Positions 11,032 to 20,377 of a stretch of 64,000 bases of DNA are shown piece by piece (the first letter of the stretch is position 1; each line of letters begins with the position of its first letter). The position numbers and the translations under genes were made by a program. The notes under the pieces are model-generated. The model had not been told where the DNA came from. It worked only from the letters and a program-made list of their open reading frames with translations, and did not search any database. Source of the stretch: Sarocladium kiliense (taxonomy: Eukaryota; Ascomycota; Sordariomycetes; Hypocreales; Sarocladiaceae); NCBI GenBank assembly GCA_030734395.1, contig JAUZTG010000044.1:62001-126000 (forward strand). Reading direction: 5' to 3'.

Positions 11032-11743
11032 GGGGACTTGGTCTCAATTGTTCATCACTCCGGCCACCAAAACACCCGCGGCGATCTTACAACCAACTGA
11101 CAACCACTCAACCCTTTGCCCCGGGTTGGTATCAGAGCACGACCGCCTCCCTCCGTCGCCATCATCGAAGTTGAAGTGCTCAATCTCGACTGCGCGACGA
11201 ATCACCAATACTGTGCGTCGAACTCATCGCGAGCGAGATCTCTCAACCACTCAAATAAGCGGGACATGTCATCGAAGATCGAGCCGGCTGATTGTCTTAC
11301 CTCGGGTAAGTCATCTCCGCACGCTGCCAACCACATGCTACCACATGCACCCGCGTATACCGTCAAATAATAATGAATGGCGTCGATCGATCGATCACTC
11401 TGCCCCTGCTACAAATCACAGCCGTCCAATGATAGCTGCGACGTCCTCCACCATATCCCCCTTGTCTGCATTTCTCTCAGACACTCGTCCCACCCTTTTA
11501 CATGCATACGGCCACCACCATATAGGGTCGCTTTCGTGCATACACTCTGAGGTGCCTGCCGCCACAGCCTGCCTAGGGACCTTGCGCCCATCACTGGAAG
11601 CAGCCCATTCTAGGTAGCACTAGGAAAGGCCCAGCCTTCACATCTCGCCCTCTTGCCCACGGTGGGCGGAAGATCGAGACACTTGTCAAATTTCTGCGGA
11701 ATCAATGGACACCCTAGAACTCTAGCAACCAGACATCACGATA
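9455..11743. other. intergenic / presumed long leader of the frq-like locus
   Basis: About 2.3 kb without a recognisable protein. Several short upstream ORFs occur and the last kilobase is C/T-rich on the plus strand, as in the long uORF-containing leader known for Neurospora frq. That comparison is inference. The minus-strand ORF at 10050-9622 has one hydrophobic stretch but no family match. Confidence 0.4.
10997..11035. repeat. (GAAA)n / GA-rich microsatellite
   Basis: A run of GAAA units followed by GAGAGAGG lies about 0.7 kb upstream of the frq-like start. Confidence 0.85.
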
Positions 11744-14530
11744 ATGCCTGGGCCGGAGATCATACCTCACGACTCGCACCAGCCACCCTCCAACCGCGGC
11801 CATCCGCTTCCTCGCCGAACCTTGCCAGCCAACTCCGTCACGTTGAGACATCATCATCTTGCGAGAGATGCTTCTCTCCGGGCGCAGCGCTGGCTCTGGC
11901 CCGGTAACCAACACTAAAACGACTAGCCCAGCCCGTCGAAATTCATCAGGAGAGAGCCACGACACAGGCAACAGTGAGCCGAAGCAATGGTTCGACCACT
12001 CGAATCAGAACCCGACGGCAACCTTCGATAGCAATGTCATGGATGGTACGTACCCTATATCCACACGCTAGACCACTCTATGCTCACCTGTCGGTAGTCG
12101 ATCCTCCGTTCTTCCAGAAGGAATCCGACTCTTCAAACGAGGATAGGCCGTTTCAGTTCAAGTATGAACAATTAGCTCCACTGCAGCGAAACGCAGCGCC
12201 CACCAGCAGCGCCCACCAGCAGCGCAGACGATTACCGCAGTGTGATCGACGACCTGACGGTGGAAATCCAGAAGCTCAAGGAGGAGCTCAAGAGGCATAA
12301 GCAAGATGGCCCGGGTCTCCTGCAGAAAGTGAAGCTGTTCGAGATCAAGATCCATGGCCTATCGAAGGAAACGATGCGCGAGCTCGAGACGACGCTGGGG
12401 AACTTCGTCGCTGGTCTCGACAATTCCCCTGATGTGTCGGCGTCGCGGCAGCCGCGCATGGAGTCGAAGCATGCCAGCCGTGATCACATGTACTCGGGAT
12501 CAAGGTCCAAGCATGCGTCGTCCTCATTAGGCTCAAATCAAAGGCCCTTTGACTCGGCGTATGCGTCCATGTCCACCAATGCCACATCTTCAGGTCTATC
12601 GCTCGGAAAGCTGTCGATGAACTCAAGCGCAAGTCCTGCGGATTTGAAGACGGAGAATTATCTGTGCGATATCCCGGAAGGCTTGTATCCTCGCCCGATC
12701 ATGATGACCGATGGGTACAAGAAGAAGCTTGTCGTCCGCCGCCTTGAGCAACTATTCACCGGCAAGATCACCGGCCGTGGGACCCGACGGATCCTGCCTG
12801 TATCACCTCCGACGAGCAACAAAACCAATACACCGACTCCAGTGGCCCTGGAAGGGATGGGGCAGCATAACTCCAGTGTTCATCAACCACCGGGTCTCCT
12901 TATAGAGCCAGCAAGGGAGGCGCAGATTCTACCTCTCAATCAACAGCCCGGTAGTGGGCACAAAAAGTCTTTGTGGAAGAGCATCGGCTACGCCTCGAAC
13001 TCGAACGGCGAGCAAACCGAGGGCAATAGCTGCAGCGGCACAAGCACGTCACCACCGCACCCCGCTCTGCCGGAGCAACGTCCCACAAGACCAAACGACC
13101 TGGATCCCGATCGCGTCCAGGTTCCATCCGAGAACATGGACTACATCAAACATCTCGGTCTTGTCCCGCCAGAGCTTATGGGCAAAGCAACCCGCCCAAT
13201 CCAACATGGTGATTATGATGCTGACGACTGGGTCTACCTTAACCTCCTCTGCAACCTGGCCCAGCTTCACATCATCAACGTGACACCCAACTTCGTCCGA
13301 TCGGCTGTGTCCGACATCAGCACCAAGTTCCAGCTCTCGCCCGACGGTCACAAGATCAGATGGCGCGGAGGTAGTGGAGGCACGCGGTTCGCTAGCGAGT
13401 ACTCGGGGACCAACTCACAACGGAGTGTCGAGCCGGGTGACACTGATGTTCCGACCGCCGCGGCCAATGCGTCCCATCGGCAGAGCACCGGACCGTCAAC
13501 TGGAGCTGAAAGCCAATCCGGTGCCGACTCAAGCAAGAACTTGTCAAAGTTTGGCCCTCATATATCTGTGTCGTTAGACAGCTTCCACTACAAGCCGTTA
13601 TTCGTCCGTCAGCATTCCTTTACAGGGACAAGCTCACCCGAGGAGACTCTCGCATCGCTGAGCCCCTTCGAGGATAGTGACGTTGGCGAGCTGGGTTGGG
13701 GTCACTGTGGTTCTGGAACGTCGAACCGGTGGAAGCGTCGTCGTGATGGCGCAATCATCTACTACAGTGGCGCACCATTTTGTATCGACTTGTCGGGTGA
13801 CCATGACGATGTTTCTCCATCGACGTATATGTCACCAAGCGGTCAACCCCGGCAGACGACTGTCAACTTCATGCGACCGGGACCAATTCGGTCGACATCA
13901 GATTCGTCGTTGGCCTATCGACCCTCGGGCGCTAAGGCTCGGACTTTCGCCAACACCGGCAAGATGGATCTCGATGGTGACCCAGGTCTCACCCCTGACA
14001 CGGGTGACGACGTGAGTGAGCTGGACGTTGATGTCGATACGGCCTGGACAACCGGACAGCAGCAGTATATCGAAGTCCGTCCACTCGAGCCTTGTGGCCT
14101 TGGTGGCGTGGTGCCCGATGACCACTTCATGGTTGTAGTGACGACAGCGCGGTCGAAGAGCGAGATTCTTGATACACCCAGGTCTCAATTTCAGCGATTA
14201 AACACCGACCAAACCCGCAGTGGCATCATGAACCGCCTGGCGTCCACGTCGACCTCGTTGCCGGCCTCGCCAACGACAGGAGGCTCGTCTCTCGATGAAC
14301 AGCCGCCTATCGGAATTACCTACACCTCAGGCCGCATCAAGCGCCTGTCACCAGTGCCTCTTCCGCCCCCGGCAATATTCTTCAAGTCATTCAGCACCGG
14401 CTCCTCGTCCAGCGACGAAGATAACATGTCTGAGGATATGTGCGACAAGACGTCTTCTGAAGAGCTGATGAGCCGGTGCGCCAATCATCATCGGTTGATC
14501 GACTACCTGGCACAAGAACCAAGCTTGTGA
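11744..14530 (+). pseudogene. frq: frequency (FRQ) circadian clock protein copy, frameshifted
   Basis: FRQ is the scaffold of the fungal circadian negative-feedback complex, binding FRH and casein kinase 1 and inhibiting the White Collar complex. From ATG 11744 the N-terminus reads GHPLPRRT and SVTLRHHHLARDASLR. The frame then shifts near 11,880-11,890 to SPARRNSSGES and WFDHSNQNPTATFD. A 52-nt intron (12046-12097, GTACGT..TAG) leads in phase to DVDPPFFQKESDSSNE. A 13-bp tandem duplication (12193-12218) then breaks the frame before ADDYRSVIDDLTVE, the start of the coiled coil. The remaining frame is open to 14530 and holds the conserved FRQ blocks: KKLVVRRLEQLFTGKI, DLDPDRVQVPSENMDYI (kinase-docking region), WVYLNLLCNLAQLHIINVTP, DGAIIYYSGAPFC, and the FRH-contact block EPCGLGGVVPDDHF. 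The C-terminus stops about 25 residues after SSEELMSR, earlier than in Neurospora FRQ. With two uncompensated shifts, full-length FRQ cannot be made. A truncated protein from the internal ATG at 12242 is conceivable. Confidence 0.92.
12193..12218. repeat. 13-bp perfect tandem duplication disrupting frq
   Basis: Two adjacent copies of GCAGCGCCCACCA are followed by the first six bases of a third (GCAGCG). Removing one copy joins the upstream frame (NAAPTSS) to ADDYRSV, the expected FRQ sequence, so the duplication itself is the frameshift. Confidence 0.95.
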
Positions 14531-15422
14531 GCTTCAGGAACGAACGATACGACTTTGTAGTGTGACTACGGGTGGCCAGGTGCGGACCATGTGCGCGAAG
14601 GGGAGCCACATGCATTTATGCCAACGGCGACGAAGAGGCATGGACAATATCCTTATAGTGGAGGGTCGTGTTCTCGCAACAGGAAAAAATTCGATACAGA
14701 GATCCCGTCAGCGTGCTACGATCGAGGCCCAAGTCCGAGGCGCATGAGATATTCCTCCGTCTTCGAGCTTCCCACGACGCGTTGCTCAAACTGGAAAGTA
14801 GAGTAAATACTGTGTCTTTGACGACACTGCTGTCGTTTTGACACGAACGATCGACTGCATGAGACAAATGTCACCTCCCCCTACACCGAATACTACCTTC
14901 AACCACCCTAATGGTAAGCTCGGTGTCGAGGTTTATGCCCAACTGGTAGTGAAGGCGGAGGCCGAGCTACATCACGGCTAGCAGCAAGCTCCTGTGGCCT
15001 AGGGCCGGGACCATCAGCAAGCTCTGCCCGCCCTGGCGGAAGATCATAACGGTGATAAGTCGGCGGGAATGCCGGAAGCTCTGAGTGTCTTGAGATATTA
15101 CGCTTCGAACTTCGTCGAGCCGATTCCTGTTCTTTAAGGGGATAGCGATCGTCTCTCCAGAGAAAGGTGTTAGGCAACCCTTAGGCTCTTCAGGTATATA
15201 CCAGTGGTGGTGATGTATGTGCACTTTACGTTCATTGCCAGGTCCAATACAGCGACGGCAGACCCCCTTGACGTTACAATATCCTGGCCCTGCTGGAAAC
15301 AAGCGGTGGAAGGTACCAGATTGACTTTTCTAACACGGTACACATTTGTATCGGTACTTAGGGCCCGGGGGGGGGAGATGTTAGTGTATCGTCGTCAGCC
15401 ACAATATAGGATACTGTAGTTT
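14531..15422. other. intergenic downstream of frq-like locus
   Basis: Short ORFs on both strands have no recognisable content. A G-run lies near 15,369-15,377. Part may be former 3' coding sequence or UTR of the frq copy, but no FRQ C-terminal motif could be found in any frame. Confidence 0.4.
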
Positions 15423-17072
15423 TTATGCAGGTGCTTCAGACCCGCAGCGGCTGAATATCCCTTCACCTTCAATGCACCAAATTAGGCGGGGGTTTTGTGT
15501 GTGCACTTTCGTTGTCCCAACAAGGCAATCCATATAGATAAATGCATCGCCTGCATGTAACGTATCTATACTGTATAGGCGGCTGGAAGCTCTTGTGCTG
15601 CTACTTTCCATGTCATAGAAACCGCCTCTGGTCGAGAGCCCGCGCGACTCCGTACGCGAGTCATTCCGCTTCCCCTGCGGATGTTGTTCCTTGACAATCT
15701 CAAGGGTGGCATCCTGCATCTTCTCGATAATGTCCTCGAACAGCTCATCTCGTCGCTCGTGAGCTTCTTCTCCTTGACCTTTACGAATGTTGGGAAGACG
15801 CCATTTTGAATAGACGTTCTTATGGGAAGCCCTGACTTGGAAATCGTTGTTGTGACCATCAAAGTAGAAGTGACAGAGCCGACATGGAGGCTTGCTCGTT
15901 GCAATTCAATGGAGTTTTCCCAGTACGCCGAGGGTTCCACCTTCTGATCACCAACGAGGAAATCTTCAAGATGTACCTCGCAGTGAATAAATTGCCTGAT
16001 TGACTTCAGCGGGAGTTGATCTCGAATATGACTGTCTAGGTTGTGCTCCTGGAGGTTCTCGATTTGGCCATAATATTCCTCAAGGTTCTTACTGGGGAAG
16101 GCGGCTTGGATCATGTCCAGGGTCGAAAGTAAATGCTTCGGTATGGAGTGCTTTACAGGGCGACTGGTAGCAATACAATCGACAGTGAAGCCGTGGAAAA
16201 CTTCTGGCCAGAGTTTGGAGGCCCTGAAAATGCGCTCAGCTGCTTGTCGGAATGAGTGTCGTCGACCCAAGTAGTGACGGAGCTCGCACCAGGTTGAAGC
16301 GTCAGCATCGCCATCGCCAGCTCGCCTGTTGATCCCCTCGCGGACACCGCTCTCCTTGACGAAGTGAATTGCTTTAATGAAAGTCTCACAGTCGCTGAGA
16401 CCTGCAGCGCTCCTCCATATTAGCAATTGCTCGAATTGTGAGCATCTCCAACGGCTTGACTTACACTTCTGCTTCGCGTTGGCTCCAGCCCCAATGTCGC
16501 ATGGAAACGTCGCCTTCGCTTCCATGTCCACCAGAAATTGACTCATATTGAACCCTACAGCTGTTAGCATCACAGTAGATTGCAGCGTATGGGAGGCGCT
16601 TACCATCATCCGCAAGGTAGGGATGGCATTTATCACTGCATTTACGGATTGAAATAACCACCTGCCTCAGGTAGAACTCCACCCTAGGAAAGTTGAAGTC
16701 CATAATGCGCTACAACACTTGCTTTTGTAGGGGTTTATCGCCGAGGTTGTCAGGATTGGAGCCGACGTAGTCGAGAAGATCCCTTAAGAACTTCGCCGTA
16801 CGTTGGAGCTGCATCTCATTGCGATTGTTGGATGCGAACAGATATCTTGGCCCATTGGCAGCTTTCAAGGCCACTAAGCCAGTGATGGTGTCGCATATCT
16901 GGGCGAGTTTACACAGGAAGACTTGGAAATCATCCAGGTCACGATCATTAATGGTATCGCTCTCGCCGGATGTATATGTGATGTTTTTCATCTCTTTGCA
17001 GTTCTTGTTGACGGCATCAAAGAGAGAACAGAGGTAGACCAGTTGAGTGGTTTTAACGTTGGTTGTAGCCAT
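15423..17072 (-). pseudogene. OTT_1508-type deaminase-like protein, broken by a nonsense codon and a frameshift
   Basis: Start at 17072 (MATTNVKTTQLVYL). An in-frame TAG (16712-16710) interrupts an otherwise continuous reading into RIMDFNFPRVEFYLRQVV. Introns fit at 16603-16555 (GTAAGC..TAG, GCTAAC branch) and 16464-16403 (GTAAGT..CAG), giving ADDGFNMSQFL and QKCLSDCETFIKAIHF. Near 15,902-15,910 the frame shifts by five bases (ATTGAATTG). In the new frame SKPPCRLCHFYFDGHNN and HKNVYSKWRLPN follow. The pair IHCEVHLEDFL (His-Cys-Glu) and PPCRLC (Cys-x2-Cys) matches the zinc-binding and catalytic pattern of the OTT_1508 nucleic-acid-deaminase-like family found in many fungi, whose substrates are unknown. 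One nonsense and one frameshift indicate a pseudogene unless they are sequence errors. The family assignment is moderate, from motif memory only. Confidence 0.6.
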
Positions 17073-17741
17073 GTTGACAGGAGCTTGGTGGTGATTGGGG
17101 TGAAAGTAGTTTGTTGGTTCTGATGAAAATTTAACCTCAAAACTGGGCCGCTTTCCATTTTAGTACTCTGTTCTTGTCCTCGCCTGTGACGTTTCTAATC
17201 ATACGCGCCGGAAAAGCTCCCCGGGCCTGGTCATTTCGTCTAAGGTAATGTCATCTGTTTAGGAGAGGTCGAAAAACAGAAGAACTGACGAGAGCGTGTC
17301 GAAGACCATAGCGAACTGATCGAAAGATGTACATGTCAAAACGCGAAAGACGGGGGGACCGACGGCAGAGGACATGAGGGAGAGAAGTAGCCTTACGGCA
17401 GAGCATGGGTGTGAATTTATGACATGATACCCTTCTGTGTCGAAACTCTCACGACCTGACTCACGCTACAACTGGTCCAAATGCACACCGGCATCTTGAG
17501 TCATGGTCCCTCCCTCGTGGCCCTTTCTAGCGTCATTGAGGCCACTGTAGCAATTGGCCTGAAGTAACGAAGAACAGAACTGACGCAATTCGTAACAAGT
17601 CCGTTTATACGAAAGGTTCTTGCCTGTACTTTAAGATCAAGATCATTAGAAGAATAGCTTAACCACTTCTATTAGAACCTTCAGAGACTGCTAAACGTCG
17701 AATAATACCAGAAAACCCTGAACCAGCTGAAGAGCATCATA
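17073..17741. other. intergenic, nothing recognised
   Basis: About 670 bp separate the deaminase-like relic from the ankyrin fragment. I see no ORF or repeat worth naming. Confidence 0.5.
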
Positions 17742-18238
17742 TCATATAGTACTTGAGGATTCAGTGAATAAAGCCTGTAGGCCATAGAAGTCAGGTATAG
17801 TTGGGCCCCCCCGTGCTAGCAATAAGTCATATATCCCTGTATGATGATTAAAGTCCGCGAATTGAGATGCAGTCAGACCACATATATCTTCTGTAGACAT
17901 GTCGGCCTTGCCCGTGTCAACGAGCAGCCTCACCACCGCCTCGTGTCCATACTTAGCGGCCCATGAGAGTGGCGATCGGGCACACTTATCTCTCGAGTCG
18001 ACATCGACCTTGCCTGTGCCGAGAAGGAGCTTGACCACAGCCTCATGTCCATACTCAGCGGCCCATGAGAGCAGTGTCAGGCCGTAATTGTCATCTCTTG
18101 AGTTAACATCGACCTTGCCTGTGCCGAGGAGGAGCTTAACCACAGCCTCATGTCCACCCTCAGCGGCCCATAAGAGCGGCGATTGGCCATTCTTGTCTCT
18201 TGAGTTAACATCGACCTTGCCGGTGCCAAGGAGCATCT
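17742..18238 (-). pseudogene. ankyrin-repeat protein, 3' end only
   Basis: The minus strand encodes four to five ankyrin repeats ending at a natural stop near 17742. Three near-identical units read LLLGTGKVDVNSRD, then PLLWAAEGGHEAVV and equivalents. A fourth is diverged (LLVDTGKADMSTEDICG), followed by a short tail (YDLLLARGGPTIPDFYGLQ). At DNA level the units are about 102-bp tandem repeats. Such repeats usually form the C-terminal sensor of fungal NACHT or purine-nucleoside-phosphorylase-like STAND proteins. The repeat array begins abruptly near 18,238, where the adjacent sequence is sirtuin code on the other strand, so the N-terminal part has been lost by rearrangement. Confidence 0.8.
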
Positions 18239-18239
18239 G

Positions 18240-18970
18240 CAGACAGGGGCCAACTTCTCCGGTGCTACACCCAGAACATCGGCATGCTTGAAGTTAAGGC
18301 GGGCCTCTATACGGACATCGACACCAAAGCGGACTGCATCCCTCTTCACGGCTCTCTTTCCCACTTACGGTGTCGGCTCTGCCGCAATGCTTTCGACTGG
18401 AGCGAATACGAGGCCTCTATACACGCCGCAGATGACCTGCCTTGTCCGGAATGCCGGTTGTCACGCCAAAAGAGAATGGACAAAGGTCTACGGCCAACCT
18501 CGATCGGCTGCCTCCTACCAGACATCGCGTTACTGGATGCTGACCACAGCAATGGAGAAGCAATTGCGGAGATCATCAACAGGGACTTGGCGGCCCGGCC
18601 GGACGTCCTTCTCGTCCTCGGAACAAGTCTGCGTGTTCCTGATCCAAAGAAGCTAGCGAGCATGTTTGCACGTGTGGTTGATCAGCAGGGCGGAATTGTG
18701 GTCTACACGAACCTCTCGAAGCCTTCCCTATACCCATGGGGCCGCCTGGTTGACTATATGGTTGAGAGCTCTTGTGATGGCTGGATTACGGACTTGGAGA
18801 GACGTCCAGTCTCGACAAGGGCTGCTTTGAGTCCATTGATCGAAACAATTCGGAAGCAACGAGGTAAAGGAAGGCGACAGCTTGAGAGAGGGCGAAAGAG
18901 GACAGTAAGGAAGCAAGTACTCGGGGGAGCGAAGAAGCAGGATGGATCGGCTGATTACCCATTGTTATAG
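18240..18970 (+). pseudogene. sirtuin (Sir2-family NAD-dependent deacylase), 5'-truncated
   Basis: From about 18,240 the plus strand reads ADRGQLLRCYTQNI, then EVKAGLYTDIDTK, IPLHGSLSHLRC (catalytic His in LHGS) and a zinc finger of four cysteines (CRLC...CPEC). GCLLPDIALL, LLVLGTSLRVPDPKKL, VVYTNLSKP and DGWITDLERR follow. These are the C-terminal two-thirds of a fungal HST-type sirtuin. The N-terminal Rossmann half with the GAGxS motif is missing. The invariant Asp of TQNID is replaced by Gly (TQNIG), which would damage NAD binding. The 3' part is open to a stop at 18970 with a Lys/Arg-rich tail. Loss of the start, promoter and NAD site makes this a pseudogene. The left edge coincides with the ankyrin breakpoint. 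Confidence 0.85.
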
Positions 18971-19660
18971 ACTAACACTGAAGCGTTCCAAATTACAGTC
19001 ACTAAGGTCAAAGATTAGAGGAGCAGCAAATGGTCCTGTTGCCATTAGGGTCGGCTTGTGAAGCAAACTTCTGTGTCTCTTTGTGGCTGTCTAGCGCGAC
19101 TGCCCATGACGCCCAGGTTGTCCCAGCTTCTGGCTTCGTCGCGGAGACGGGCACCAGGGTTGGAGTTTTGACCAAGCTCCTGGCAACGATTGAATGTGCG
19201 GTTGTTTACCTGTACTGCCTCCTCAAAGCGGTTCAATGTTGTGTCCATAAGCCGATTGACTACTACAAGGTGGCACTTGGCCTCCATGGCGCGCTGTTCG
19301 CTGAGCCATCATTAGAAGATGACCAGGATGTCGTTAATACATACTCACAGGGGCGCGGGATCTGTCATTCTCTTTCAAGCGGAGTCTGAGGTTTTGAGAA
19401 GCAGTTAGGCCTGTAGCACGGCGGTCGCTGTCGCACCTCGCATTTTATCGCTGCCAAGAGATGCCATTAAATTTAGGCACTGGGTTTGGGACGAGGGAGG
19501 GTGGGAAAGCAGGGGCGTGAGTGCCATTTAGAGTGGACGCGACAGGCGCGCGCTTCTGTGCATTTCTAAAATTAGCCGATCATTAATATTCCGAGTTCCT
19601 AGGGAGACTGTATGCCGACTCGCTATTGCCTAAGTGATACAGAACTTCTTCGAACGCATA
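18971..19660. other. intergenic with one weak coiled-coil-like minus frame
   Basis: The minus frame 19287-19045 contains a helix-like stretch (RFEEAVQVNNRTFNRCQELG) but no recognisable domain. Nothing else is supported. Confidence 0.3.
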
Positions 19661-20020
19661 TTACTTCTGAAGCTTGCAAGAGACTGCTTCTTTGAGACTG
19701 CCGCCCCTCGAACATTTTATCACGCGGCCTCTCCTCTGTTTTCTAACCCTCCCCCTTCTTTGGAGACCAGGAGCTGATCTGGCATCCTCGATGAAGGGTT
19801 CCGTATAGTCCAACTCTCCCCTCAATCCCTTGTCAGATACCACAGCAGTCCGGCTCAGGAATTCGGCGATCAGCTGAGGACTGATCGTGTCTTCCTTTTC
19901 CCAAGAATCCTCGCTATCAGACAGACCCTGCCATCTGATGAGATACTGAGTCTTCTCGCTAATGACGTGACGATCCAGCAACTTAATACCTTGGAAGTTG
20001 CCCTTGTGTTTCCTATATTC
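19661..20020 (-). pseudogene. chromodomain fragment
   Basis: The minus frame reads KLLDRHVISEKTQYLIRWQG, then SDSEDSWEKEDTI and LIAEFL, ending at a stop at 19661 after a basic tail rich in Arg. The Y-L-I-R-W-Q-G block followed by S-W-E is the chromodomain core, which binds methylated histone tails through aromatic residues. Fungal chromodomains of this length often come from the C-terminus of Ty3/gypsy-type integrases, but stand-alone genes exist as well. No integrase motif or start codon precedes it, so I call it a fragment. Confidence 0.6.
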
Positions 20021-20146
20021 TGACGTGAAGCGCTATTAACTTCGTAGGCTACGAGAAGCCGAATCTCCTCAGCTGCACACACAAGCCCCAGTCTGGATTA
20101 CTCTTCCTACTTCTCACAGTAATCTGATACAAGTCGTGCAGACGCA

Positions 20147-20377
20147 GTGTTGTTACCAATCCCTTTCGTTCTCTTGCCTGCAGTAGCTCTAGCCGCAGTA
20201 ACAACTCAAGATCCGTCCGACATCATTGACCTGCAGCAATGGGCCTCTGACAATGATCTCGTTGCTGACTGCGATGTTCCATTCCCCTCCAATGGCCAGC
20301 CCAAAGACTGCGAGTATCCCAAGATTGCCCGCGATATCAATGTGCGAGCCAAACTAATAGAATCGCTCGCTGTATAG
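20147..20377 (+). pseudogene. N-terminal fragment of a secreted protein with lost start codon
   Basis: The frame starts at a GTG (20147) where an ATG would be expected, followed by LLPIPFVLLPAVALAAVTT, a textbook signal peptide. About 55 residues follow (LQQWASDNDLVADCDVPF, then GQPKDCEYPKIARDIN) before a stop at 20377. The abrupt end suggests truncation. The family is not recognised. A point change at the initiator, ATG to GTG, would silence it. An upstream in-frame ATG was not found. Confidence 0.45.
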
